Shown one piece after another: positions 30,386 to 38,573 of a DNA stretch of 46,092 bases. The position numbers were made by a program, and so were the translations under genes. The stretch comes from Streptomyces neyagawaensis (GTDB lineage Bacteria > Actinomycetota > Actinomycetes > Streptomycetales > Streptomycetaceae): assembly GCF_023516595.1 (NCBI RefSeq), contig NZ_JAMGBG010000153.1:1-46092 (forward strand), read 5' to 3'. The notes below the pieces were generated by a model, which saw only the letters and a program-made list of their open reading frames with translations, searched no databases and was not told the origin of the DNA. The first letter of the stretch is position 1, and each line of letters opens with the position of its first letter.

Positions 30386-32524
30386 TCACCCGATCCCGGG
30401 GATCAGCGAGATGAGCAGGTCGATGAGTTTGATGCCGATGAAGGGGGCGATCAGTCCGCCCAGTCCGTAGACGCCGAGGTTGCGCCGCAGCATCTTGTCC
30501 GCGCTCATCGGCCGGTACCGAACGCCGCGCAGGGCGAGCGGCACGAGGGCAATGATGATCAGCGCGTTGAAGATCACGGCGGAGAGGATCGCCGACTCCG
30601 GCGAGGCCAGGCCCATGATGTTGAGCTTGTCGAGGGAGGGGTAGGCGACGGCGAACATCGCCGGGATGATCGCGAAGTACTTCGCGACGTCGTTGGCGAT
30701 GGAGAAGGTCGTGAGCGCGCCCCGGGTGATGAGGAGTTGCTTGCCGATCTCGACGATCTCGATGAGCTTGGTCGGGTTGGAGTCGAGGTCGACCATGTTG
30801 CCGGCCTCCTTGGCGGCCGACGTACCCGTGTTCATGGCCACGCCCACGTCCGCCTGCGCGAGCGCCGGGGCGTCGTTCGTACCGTCACCGGTCATCGCGA
30901 CCAGCTTGCCGCCGGCCTGCTCCCGTTTGATGAGGGCCATCTTGTCCTCGGGCGTGGCCTCCGCGAGGAAGTCGTCGACCCCGGCCTCGTCCGCGATCGC
31001 CTTGGCGGTGAGCGGGTTGTCACCGGTGATCATGATCGTCTTGATGCCCATGCGGCGCAGTTCCTCGAACCGCTCCCGCATGCCGTCCTTGACGACGTCC
31101 TTGAGGTGGATGACGCCGAGGACGCGAGCACCCCGGTCGTCCTGGACGGCGACCAACAGCGGCGTGCCGCCCGCCTCCGAGATCCGGCCGGCGATGGTGT
31201 CCGCGTCCTCGGCGACCGTGCCGTCCTGCTCCCGCACCCAGGCGATGACCGAACCGGCCGCTCCCTTGCGGACCTTTCGCCCGTCGACGTCAACGCCGGA
31301 CATCCGGGTCTGAGCGGTGAAGGCGATCCACTCGGCGCCGCTCAGCTCACCCTGGTGGCGCTCGCGCAGCCCGTACGTCTCCTTCGCCAGTACGACGATG
31401 GAGCGGCCCTCAGGTGTCTCGTCGGCCAGGGATGACAGTTGAGCGGCGTCGGCGACCTCGGCTGCGGTGACTCCTCGTACCGGCACGAACTCGGACGCCT
31501 GCCGGTTGCCGAGTGTGATCGTGCCCGTCTTGTCGAGCAGGAGGGTCGACACATCACCGGCGGCCTCGACCGCCCTGCCGGACATGGCGAGCACATTGCG
31601 CTGCACCAGCCGGTCCATCCCCGCGATCCCGATGGCCGACAGCAGGGCGCCGATCGTGGTCGGGATGAGGCAGACCAGCAGAGCCGTCAGCACGATCATC
31701 GAGGTCTGTTTGTCGGCACCGGCGTAGATCGCGAACGGCTTCAGCGTCACCACCGCGAGCAGGAAGACGATCGTCAGCGACGCCAGCAGAATGTTCAGCG
31801 CGATCTCGTTGGGCGTTTTCTGCCGGGCCGCGCCCTCGACGAGGTTGATCATCCGGTCGATGAACGTCTCACCCGGCTTCGTCGTGATCTTGATGACGAT
31901 CCGGTCGGACAGCACCTTCGTCCCGCCGGTGACGGCACTGCGGTCACCACCGGACTCCCGGATCACCGGAGCCGACTCACCGGTGATCGCCGACTCGTCC
32001 ACGGAGGCGACGCCCTCGACGACGTCACCGTCACCGGGGATGACGTCGGCGACCTCGCACACGACCAGGTCGCCGACGCGCAGCTCCGTGCCTGGTACAC
32101 GCTCCTCGGTCTCCCCGACGAGGCGCCGCGCCACGGTGTCGGTCTTGGCCTTGCGCAGGGTGTCGGCCTGCGCCTTGCCCCGGCCCTCGGCGACGGCCTC
32201 GGCCAGGTTGGCGAAGACGACGGTCAGCCACAGCCAGCCGGTGATGGTCCAGCCGAACCAGTCGCCCGGGTCCTTGACCGCCAGAACGGTGGTGACCACC
32301 GAGCCGACCAGCACCACGAACATCACGGGGGACTTGACCATCACCCGCGGGTCCAGCTTGCGAAAGGCGTCCGGTAGCGACTGCACCAACTGCTTCGGGT
32401 CGAACAGACCCGCGCCGACGCGGCCCTCGGCCGTCTTGTGCCCGGTCGGCATGTCCTCGTGCGGTGCTCGGCTCGGGATGGCCGTGGGCATCAGGTCCTC
32501 TTGCTTCCTGGTGTCGGTGGTCAT
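30386..32524 (-). CDS. kdpB: Potassium-transporting P-type ATPase KdpB
   Basis: A 712-residue P-type ATPase. The phosphorylation motif DKTGT lies at 331-335, the actuator motif TGES at 181-184, the hinge GDGTNDAPALAQADVGVAM further on, and the KdpB-specific ALLVCLIPTTIGALLSAIGI in the membrane domain. It hydrolyses ATP to drive K+ through KdpA. The N-terminal 50 residues are a longer hydrophilic extension than in E. coli, as in other actinobacteria. The start overlaps the kdpA stop (ATGA). Confidence 0.96.
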   Translation of the reverse strand: MTTDTRKQEDLMPTAIPSRAPHEDMPTGHKTAEGRVGAGLFDPKQLVQSLPDAFRKLDPRVMVKSPVMFVVLVGSVVTTVLAVKDPGDWFGWTITGWLWLTVVFANLAEAVAEGRGKAQADTLRKAKTDTVARRLVGETEERVPGTELRVGDLVVCEVADVIPGDGDVVEGVASVDESAITGESAPVIRESGGDRSAVTGGTKVLSDRIVIKITTKPGETFIDRMINLVEGAARQKTPNEIALNILLASLTIVFLLAVVTLKPFAIYAGADKQTSMIVLTALLVCLIPTTIGALLSAIGIAGMDRLVQRNVLAMSGRAVEAAGDVSTLLLDKTGTITLGNRQASEFVPVRGVTAAEVADAAQLSSLADETPEGRSIVVLAKETYGLRERHQGELSGAEWIAFTAQTRMSGVDVDGRKVRKGAAGSVIAWVREQDGTVAEDADTIAGRISEAGGTPLLVAVQDDRGARVLGVIHLKDVVKDGMRERFEELRRMGIKTIMITGDNPLTAKAIADEAGVDDFLAEATPEDKMALIKREQAGGKLVAMTGDGTNDAPALAQADVGVAMNTGTSAAKEAGNMVDLDSNPTKLIEIVEIGKQLLITRGALTTFSIANDVAKYFAIIPAMFAVAYPSLDKLNIMGLASPESAILSAVIFNALIIIALVPLALRGVRYRPMSADKMLRRNLGVYGLGGLIAPFIGIKLIDLLISLIPGIG

Positions 32525-34185
32525 GTGGCCAGCCCCTCGGCGAGCGGGCCCAGCGCGAGTGCCGGGAAGAACGTCAGACCAGTGATGATCATGATGGCGC
32601 CGACCAGCAGGCCGGTGAACAGGGGCTTTTCCGTGCGGAGTGTGCCCGCGGTCTCCGGGACTGGCTTCTGCTCGGCGAGCGAGCCCGCCAGTGCGAGCAC
32701 GAACACCATCGGCAGGAATCGTCCGAGTGCCATGCACAGGCCGAGCATCGTGTTGTGGTACTCGGTGTTCGCGGCGAACCCGGCGAAGGCGGAGCCGTTG
32801 TTGTTGGACGCGGATGTGTAGGCGTAGAGGACCTCGGAGAAGCCGTGCGCGCCGATGTTCGTCATCGACGACTCGCCCTTGCCCAGCGCCATCGCCAGCG
32901 CAGTGCCGATCAGCACGAGGGCCGGGGTGACGAGGATGTAGCAGGCGGCGAGCTTGATCTCCCGGGTGCCGATCTTCTTGCCCAGGTACTCGGGGGTGCG
33001 GCCGACCATCAGACCGGCGATGAACACCGCGATGACCGCCATGATCAGCATGCCGTAGAGGCCGGAGCCGACTCCGCCGGGCGCGATCTCGCCCAGCATC
33101 ATGCCGAGGAGCAGCACGCCGCCGGACAGTCCCTGGAAGGAGTCGTGGAAGGAGTTGACCGAGCCGGTCGAGGTCATCGTGGTGGAGACCGCGAACAGGG
33201 AGGACGGGCCTTCACCGAAGCGCTGCTCCTTGCCCTCCATCGAACCGCCCGCGATCTGCGAGGCGGTGCCCGGGTGGGCGAACTCGATCCAGGTGACCGC
33301 GACCACCGCCAGGAGCCAGATGGTCCCCATCGCCGCGAGGATCGCGTAGCCCTGCTTGACGCTGCCGACCATCTTGCCGAAGGTGCGCGGCAACGAGAAC
33401 GGGATCACCAGCAGCAGGAAGATTTCCAGCAGGTTGGTGAAGCCTCCAGGATTCTCGAACGGGTGGGCGGAGTTGGCGTTGAAGAAGCCTCCTCCGTTCG
33501 TTCCCAGGTCCTTGATGGCCTCCTGGGAGGCCACCGCGCCCGGGCTGATGGCCTGCTTGTCGCCGGTGAGCGTGGTGATGGTGTGGATGTCGCCGAAGTT
33601 CTGGACGGCGCCGGCCGCGATCAGCAGCACCGCCGCGACCACGGAGATCGGCAGCAGAACACGGACGACACCGCGCACCAGGTCCGTCCAGAAGTTGCCC
33701 AGGTCGCCGGTGCGGGACCTGGCGAAGCCGCGCACCAAGGCGACGGCGACGGCGATGCCGACGGCCGCCGACACGAAGTTCTGCACGGCCAGTCCGGCGG
33801 TCTGGGTGACATGGCTCATGGCCGCCTCACCCGAGTACGACTGCCAGTTGGTGTTCGACACGAACGACACGGCCGTGTTGAACGCCTGGTCCGGTGTGAT
33901 CGGCTTGAATCCGAGCGACAGCGGCAGCTTGTCCTGGACGCGCTGGAGGACGTAGAGGAAGAGCACGCTCACCGCGGAGAAGGCGAGGACCCCGCGGAGA
34001 TACGCGGGCCAGCGCATTTCCGCGTCCGGGTTCGCTCCGACCGAGCGGTAGATCCACTTCTCGACGCGCAGATGCCTCTTGGAGGAGTACACGGCGGCCA
34101 TGTAGTCGCCGAGGGGACGGTGCACCAGGGCGAGCGCGCCGATGAGCGCGGTCACCAGGAGCACGTCAGCGAGGACGGGACCCAT
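32521..34185 (-). CDS. kdpA: Potassium-transporting ATPase KdpA subunit
   Basis: A 554-residue channel-like subunit of the SKT superfamily with about ten membrane helices. Selectivity-filter segments are visible as SFVSNTNWQSYSGE, DLGTNGGGFFNANSAHPFENP, STTMTSTGSVNSFHDS and YAYTSASNNNGSAFAGF. It binds and passes K+ with high affinity. Coupled to kdpB by ATGA. kdpF lies 8 bp upstream. Confidence 0.96.
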   Translation of the reverse strand: MGPVLADVLLVTALIGALALVHRPLGDYMAAVYSSKRHLRVEKWIYRSVGANPDAEMRWPAYLRGVLAFSAVSVLFLYVLQRVQDKLPLSLGFKPITPDQAFNTAVSFVSNTNWQSYSGEAAMSHVTQTAGLAVQNFVSAAVGIAVAVALVRGFARSRTGDLGNFWTDLVRGVVRVLLPISVVAAVLLIAAGAVQNFGDIHTITTLTGDKQAISPGAVASQEAIKDLGTNGGGFFNANSAHPFENPGGFTNLLEIFLLLVIPFSLPRTFGKMVGSVKQGYAILAAMGTIWLLAVVAVTWIEFAHPGTASQIAGGSMEGKEQRFGEGPSSLFAVSTTMTSTGSVNSFHDSFQGLSGGVLLLGMMLGEIAPGGVGSGLYGMLIMAVIAVFIAGLMVGRTPEYLGKKIGTREIKLAACYILVTPALVLIGTALAMALGKGESSMTNIGAHGFSEVLYAYTSASNNNGSAFAGFAANTEYHNTMLGLCMALGRFLPMVFVLALAGSLAEQKPVPETAGTLRTEKPLFTGLLVGAIMIITGLTFFPALALGPLAEGLAT

Positions 34186-34193
34186 GGGCGTAC

Positions 34194-34283
34194 TCAGAAC
34201 CTCTCCGGGAAGATCAGGGCGAGGACGAGATAGCCCAGCAGGGCGACGGCCACGACCAGGCCGGCGATGTTCTCGGCGGTCAC
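34194..34283 (-). CDS. kdpF: KdpF small membrane subunit
   Basis: A 29-residue peptide from a GTG start, essentially one membrane helix (NIAGLVVAVALLGYLVLALIF followed by PERF). The PERF ending and position immediately before kdpA are characteristic of KdpF, which stabilises the Kdp complex. Its start overlaps the stop of another tiny membrane peptide (GTGA). Confidence 0.88.
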   Translation of the reverse strand: MTAENIAGLVVAVALLGYLVLALIFPERF

Positions 34284-34363
34284 AGCTTCGTCACCCCCTT
34301 GGCGACGAGCGCCACAAGGGCGAACACCGCGATCGTGGTGACGACGAAGGCCACGTCGGCCAT
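34280..34363 (-). CDS. 27-residue membrane peptide at the head of the kdp operon
   Basis: An ATG at 34363 with GAGGAG 7 bases upstream opens a 27-residue peptide (MADVAFVVTTIAVFALVALV then AKGVTKL), one hydrophobic helix with a basic C-terminus. It is coupled to kdpF by GTGA, so the operon order is peptide-kdpF-kdpA-kdpB-kdpC. Both the strong ribosome-binding site and the exact coupling argue that it is translated. It may be a second small Kdp subunit or a translational leader. I know of no named gene for it. Confidence 0.75.
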   Translation of the reverse strand: MADVAFVVTTIAVFALVALVAKGVTKL

Positions 34364-34440
34364 CGCAAGCTCCTCGAAGAGGTTCGGGTAAGAGCGGACC
34401 TCTGGAGAAAACCCCTTTTTCGGGCTGCTTCGACCGCCCT

Positions 34441-34479
34441 TGACGCCTCCCTGACGGCGATCCCCTTGCTTTTGACGGC
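34441..34479. promoter_or_regulatory. Phased TGACGSC repeats upstream of kdp
   Basis: TGACGCC (34441), TGACGGC (34452) and TGACGGC (34473) start 11 and 21 bp apart, on the same face of the helix, in the 147-bp gap between trkA and the kdp leader peptide. They are candidates for a regulator site, for example KdpE, although no kdpDE genes are in the window. The potassium operon promoter must be in this gap. Confidence 0.35.
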
Positions 34480-34510
34480 TTCTATACGGCAGGGCTCGCC
34501 CCGGCGCGGT

Positions 34511-35233
34511 TCAGCTCAGCTCGGCGAAGGTCTCCACCGCGTGGGTCTTGCCGGTGACCACGATGACGTCGCCCTTCTGGACGACCGTGTCCGCGGTCGC
34601 GTACGTGAAGTCCTCACCGGGGCGCTTGATGCCGACGACCGTGACGCCGTACCGGCTGCGGACGTGGCTCCGGCCGAGGGGGACGCCGGTGGCGATGTCC
34701 GGGGCGACGGTCTTGACGAGGGCGTAGTCGTCGTCGAACTCGATGAAGTCCAGCATCCGCCCGGTGACCAGGTGTGCGACGCGTTCGCCCATCTCGTGCT
34801 CGGGCAGGACGACGTGGTGGACGCCGAGGCGTTCAAGGATCTGGCCGTGCTGGCGGCTGATGGCCTTGGCCCAGATGTTGGGGACCTCGGCCTCCAGCAG
34901 GTTGGAGCTGACCAGGATGGACGCCTCGATGTCGGTGCCGATACCGACGACCGCGCTGGTGAAGTCGTGCACGCCGAGCTGGCGCAGCACCTCGGGGTCG
35001 GTGCAGTCGGCGACCGCCGAGTGGGTCAGCCCGTCGCTGTACTTCTGCACGAGCCGGGTGTCGGTGTCGATGCCGAGGACGTCCCAGCCCCGGTGCATCA
35101 ACTCGTTGGCCAGCGAGCTGCCGAAGCGGCCGAGGCCGATGACCGCGACCCGCTGGTCCCCGGCGTGCTGCTTCTGTTGGTGGTCCAGGTGCTTGCGGCG
35201 GCGTCGGCGCAGGGAGTGCAGGTAGTTAACCAA
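34511..35233 (-). CDS. TrkA/KtrA-type potassium uptake regulatory subunit
   Basis: A 240-residue RCK protein. After a basic N-terminus (RRRRRKH) comes the Rossmann TrkA-N domain with VAVIGLGRFGSSLANELMHRG and the acidic GIDTD that contacts the nucleotide ribose, then a TrkA-C domain (about residues 150-235). It forms the cytoplasmic ring that gates the membrane subunit. Its start overlaps the end of the TrkH gene by 8 bp, so the two are one transcription unit. TrkA-C domains can bind c-di-AMP in some Gram-positive bacteria; that is not evident here. Confidence 0.93.
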   Translation of the reverse strand: MVNYLHSLRRRRRKHLDHQQKQHAGDQRVAVIGLGRFGSSLANELMHRGWDVLGIDTDTRLVQKYSDGLTHSAVADCTDPEVLRQLGVHDFTSAVVGIGTDIEASILVSSNLLEAEVPNIWAKAISRQHGQILERLGVHHVVLPEHEMGERVAHLVTGRMLDFIEFDDDYALVKTVAPDIATGVPLGRSHVRSRYGVTVVGIKRPGEDFTYATADTVVQKGDVIVVTGKTHAVETFAELS

Positions 35234-36599
35234 TGACGGGTCGCTCCTCGGGCAGTTCGTAACGGCGGACGCGTTCGCGCAGGGCCAGCGCCGAGACCAG
35301 GGTGACCGGGCCGAGGCGGCCGATGAACATCAGCAGGACGAGGATCAGCTGCCCGGCGTCGGGGAAGTCGGCGGTGATGCCGGTGGACAGACCGACCGTG
35401 GCGAAGGCGGAGACGACCTCGAAGAGCACTCCGTCCAGGGGCAGCGAGGTCATGCTGAGCAGGGCCAGCGTGGCGGCCATGACCAGGCCGACGCCGAGCA
35501 GCACCACGGTCAGCGCCTGGCGCAGGCTGTGCGGGGCGAGCCTGCGGCCCAGGACCGTGGAGTTGGGTTCACCGCGCACCTCGGCGATGATCGCGACAGC
35601 CAGCACGGCGAACGTGGTGACCTTGATGCCACCGGCGGTGCCCGCGCTGCCGCCGCCGACGAACATGAGCATGCAAGTCATGAGGAGCGTGGAGGCGTGC
35701 ATGGCCCCGATGTCGAGGGAGTTGAACCCGGCGGTGCGGGTCATGGCGGAGTGGAAGAACCCGTTCAGCAGTTTCTCGGGCCAGTCGTGCCCGCCGAGAG
35801 TGGCTGGGTTGCTCCACTCCAGCAGACACGTCAGCAGCGTGCCCACGCCGAGCAGGACGGCGGTGGTGACGAGCGTCAGCCTGGTGTGCAGGGTCCAGTT
35901 GCGGCGGCCGGTGGTGCGATGGCGGTTGCGGTGGCGGAGCAGCTCCAGAAGAACGGGAAAGCCAAGCCCTCCGAGAATCACCGCGGCGGCGACGGGCAGT
36001 GTGACCCACGGGTCCTGCGCGTACCGGGTGAGGCTGTCGGCGTGCAGGCCGAACCCGGCGTTGTTGAAGGCGGACACGGCGTGGAAGTAGCCCAGATACA
36101 CGGCCTCGCCGATGGAGGTGCCGTAGCCGAAGCGGAAGCGCAGGGAGAGGACCGCGCCGACCGCGAGTTCCACGATCAGCGTCGTGCCCGCGACGCCGAG
36201 CAGTACCCGCCGCACGTCGCCGATGTCCAGGCTCTTGGTCTCCGCCTGCGCGGTGAGCTGCAGTCGCAGCCGCAGCTTCCCGGAGACCAGCAGAGCGAGC
36301 AGGGAGGCCATGGTCATGATGCCGAAGCCGCCGACCTGGATCAGCGCGAGGATCACGCCCTCGCCGAACCCGCTCCAGTACGTGCCGGTGTCGACGACGG
36401 CCAGGCCGGTCACGCACACGGCCGAGGTCGATGTGAACAGGGCGGTCACCAGTCCGGTCGCCGTACCGTCCTCGGCGGCGACCGGCAGCGCGAGCAGCCC
36501 GGTCCCGAGGGCGACCGCGGCGGCGAACGCCAGCACGACCGTACGAGCCGGGTGCGCGGTGAACAGCGACCTGCGCGGATGCGCGGAACGTCCCGCCAC
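35226..36599 (-). CDS. TrkH/KtrB-type potassium uptake membrane protein
   Basis: A 457-residue SKT-family K+ (possibly Na+-coupled) transporter. Four pseudo-repeated filter segments can be read: SAVCVTGLAV, SAFNNAGFGL, SAMTRTAGFNS and SAFATVGLSTG, each with the filter glycine. This is the KtrB-like length. Together with the downstream TrkA-type ring it provides constitutive potassium uptake, complementing the inducible Kdp system. Confidence 0.94.
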   Translation of the reverse strand: MAGRSAHPRRSLFTAHPARTVVLAFAAAVALGTGLLALPVAAEDGTATGLVTALFTSTSAVCVTGLAVVDTGTYWSGFGEGVILALIQVGGFGIMTMASLLALLVSGKLRLRLQLTAQAETKSLDIGDVRRVLLGVAGTTLIVELAVGAVLSLRFRFGYGTSIGEAVYLGYFHAVSAFNNAGFGLHADSLTRYAQDPWVTLPVAAAVILGGLGFPVLLELLRHRNRHRTTGRRNWTLHTRLTLVTTAVLLGVGTLLTCLLEWSNPATLGGHDWPEKLLNGFFHSAMTRTAGFNSLDIGAMHASTLLMTCMLMFVGGGSAGTAGGIKVTTFAVLAVAIIAEVRGEPNSTVLGRRLAPHSLRQALTVVLLGVGLVMAATLALLSMTSLPLDGVLFEVVSAFATVGLSTGITADFPDAGQLILVLLMFIGRLGPVTLVSALALRERVRRYELPEERPVIG

Positions 36600-36788
36600 G
36601 GCTCCCCTTCGCGTACGTCCAGTCCGTCAATAGTTGATATGGGCTTCGGCCGGGACCATCTCATCCCGCGAGGCCGTCACCCGAGCCGCGTCGACGCCCA
36701 CAGACCGTCGAGCCGAGACACTGCGGCGTCGTCAGAATCCCGATGCCAGGTACCGGTGTCCCGAGGACCACGAGGGAACCACCAGCGC

Positions 36789-36998
36789 TCACGACCTGCT
36801 CTGGGGGCTGTCCCGGCGGATCCGGTACAGGCCGTGCAGGCTGAGTACGACCATCCCGCCTGCGATCATCGGCCACCACGGCGAGGCGCCATGCCTGGTC
36901 AGCTCTATGCCCTTCATCAGCAGAGCAGTCGAAACCAGGACGGCGAGCCATCCCATCGCGATGTCGACCGCACCGCCTCGTCTGAACGCACCCTTCAC
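36789..36998 (-). CDS. Small two-helix membrane protein
   Basis: A 69-residue protein starting at a GTG with AAGGGG 6 bases upstream. It has a basic N-terminus (KGAFRRGG), helix 1 (IAMGWLAVLVSTALLMKGIEL), a short loop, and helix 2 (WPMIAGGMVVLSLHGLYRI), ending in a basic tail. Family not recognised. Located between trkH and nhaA in the same direction, so it may be an accessory of either. Confidence 0.6.
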   Translation of the reverse strand: MKGAFRRGGAVDIAMGWLAVLVSTALLMKGIELTRHGASPWWPMIAGGMVVLSLHGLYRIRRDSPQSRS

Positions 36999-37064
36999 GT
37001 TGAACCCCTTGTCGTGAGACTCACATCGTCAATAGTGGTGATCCGTCGAGCGGCCGTCGTCTCG

Positions 37065-38375
37065 TCAGCTCGCGGCACCGTCACCGCCTCGGGCGGCGCG
37101 CTGGTAGACGTCTGGAATTCCGTCGGCGTCCTCGTCCCGGTTCTCGGCCTCCCACAGTCGGCGGTAGATGCCGTTGCGGCGTTTGATCAGCAAGGCCGCG
37201 ACCGCCGCGGCGATCAGGGAGCCGAGAAGGACGGCCGCCTTGATGTGCTCGACGTCAGCCGGATCGGTGAAGGCGAGTTCGCCGATGAGCAGGGCGACGG
37301 TGAAGCCGATGCCGGCCAGTACGGCCAGGGCGAACACGTCCGCCCAGGCCAGGTCGGGGTTGAGGCGGGCGCGGGTGAAGCGGGCCGCGAGGTAGGTGCC
37401 GGCGAAGATCCCCACCGTCTTGCCCAGCACCAGTCCGAGGACGACTCCCAGCGGTTCCGGACTGGTGAACACCTCGCCAAGGGCTTCGCCGGACACGCTC
37501 ACTCCGGCGGCGAACAGCGCGAACAGCGGCACCGCCACCCCGGCGGAGACCGGCCGCAGCAGGTATTCGGTCCGCTCACCCGGAGATGCCTCCTCGCCGT
37601 CTTCACGGGTGGTGCGCAGGATCAGCCCCATGGCCACACCGGCCACGGTGGCGTGTACTCCGCCGTTGTACATCAGCGCCCAGATCACCAGCCCCAGCGG
37701 CACGTACCACCACCAGCCGCGCACCCGGAGCCGCTGCAGCACGTAGAACACGATCAGGCCTGCCGCAGCCCCGCCGAGGGCCACCGGGTTCAGGTCATTG
37801 GTGAAGAAGAGCGCGATCACCAGGATCGCCCCCAGGTCGTCGACCACTGCCAGGGTCAGCAGGAAGGCCCGCAGCGCGGACGGCAGGTGGGTGGAGAGCA
37901 CCGCCAGCACGGCGAGCGCGAACGCGATGTCGGTGGCCATGGGCACCGCCCACCCCTGCGCGCTGCCTCCACCGAGGCCGACGGTGGCCAGGTAGACGCC
38001 GGCGGGGATCGCCATCCCGCACAGGGCGGCGACCACCGGAAGGGCGGCCGTGGCAGGTGTCCGCAGTTCACCGACCACCAGCTCACGCTTCAGCTCGATC
38101 CCGGCGACCAGGAAGAACACGGTCAGCAGGCCATCCGCCGTCCAGTGCCCAACAGAAAGGTCCAGGCCGAGCGCAGGTATCCCGAAGTGGGCATCGCGCA
38201 GGTCTTCGTACGCTTCGCTCCACGGGGTGTTGGCCCACACCAGCGCCACCACCGCCGCCGCGAGCAGGACCAGTCCGCCGACCGTCTCCGTGCGGAGGGC
38301 ACGCGCCATGTGAACCCGCTCGGGCCAGGGCAGCAGACCGAGGAATACGGAACGCTCACGCTGGCCGTCACGCAT
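37065..38375 (-). CDS. nhaA: Na+/H+ antiporter NhaA
   Basis: A 436-residue NhaA with about twelve helices. The ion-binding aspartates correspond to VVDDLGAILVIALFF (Asp179-Asp180) and PMATDIAFALAVL (Asp149), the counterparts of E. coli Asp163/164 and Asp133. A C-terminal cytoplasmic tail of about 40 residues carries DEDADGIPDVYQ. The ATG at 38375 is chosen because GGAGG lies 9 bases upstream; an open frame of 48 further codons overlaps the putative RNA leader and looks non-coding. It exports Na+ (or Li+) in exchange for protons. Confidence 0.94.
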   Translation of the reverse strand: MRDGQRERSVFLGLLPWPERVHMARALRTETVGGLVLLAAAVVALVWANTPWSEAYEDLRDAHFGIPALGLDLSVGHWTADGLLTVFFLVAGIELKRELVVGELRTPATAALPVVAALCGMAIPAGVYLATVGLGGGSAQGWAVPMATDIAFALAVLAVLSTHLPSALRAFLLTLAVVDDLGAILVIALFFTNDLNPVALGGAAAGLIVFYVLQRLRVRGWWWYVPLGLVIWALMYNGGVHATVAGVAMGLILRTTREDGEEASPGERTEYLLRPVSAGVAVPLFALFAAGVSVSGEALGEVFTSPEPLGVVLGLVLGKTVGIFAGTYLAARFTRARLNPDLAWADVFALAVLAGIGFTVALLIGELAFTDPADVEHIKAAVLLGSLIAAAVAALLIKRRNGIYRRLWEAENRDEDADGIPDVYQRAARGGDGAAS

Positions 38376-38404
38376 ACGGGAAGACCTCCACAGCATCGAG
38401 TTAC

Positions 38405-38473
38405 GGGCACACGTGCCCCTTCGACGCCGACCAGACTTCCCGGCACACCCCGCGCCCTTGACGCGTTCTTTAC
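38405..38473 (-). ncRNA. Putative cis-regulatory RNA leader of nhaA (motif copy 1)
   Basis: On the minus strand GTAAAGAACG (38464-38473) is followed about 15 nt later by a 24-nt motif (38425-38448; GTGTGCCGGG...GGTCGGCG) and then by a hairpin GGGCAC/GTGCCC (38405-38418). The element ends 30 bp before the nhaA start. The 24-nt motif is identical to one upstream of the CPA1 antiporter gene. Flanking bases pair as GCGC/GCGT around it, with GCC/GGT inside. No open frame explains the conservation. Whether it is a catalogued sodium- or pH-responsive element is unknown to me. Confidence 0.5.
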
Positions 38474-38573
38474 ACACTAACCGCCATGGCTCGGGGCATG
38501 CGCCCGGAGCGCTTCTCATACGGCCACAGCGATGCGATGATCATCACGTTTGGATGGCAGCGCCAGGGGCGAT

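Noticed and set aside
34364..34510. c-di-AMP (ydaO-type) riboswitch upstream of kdp
   Set aside because: The conserved sequence blocks of that riboswitch are not visible in the 147-bp gap.
35529..38480. 983-codon plus-strand frame across trkH and nhaA
   Set aside because: Antisense to two clear membrane-protein genes, with low-complexity Gln/Gly/Arg composition and no domain.
38376..38519. N-terminal extension of NhaA by 48 codons
   Set aside because: Arg/Cys-rich, no similarity to NhaA, and it overlaps the conserved RNA-like motif; the ATG at 38375 has a better ribosome-binding site.
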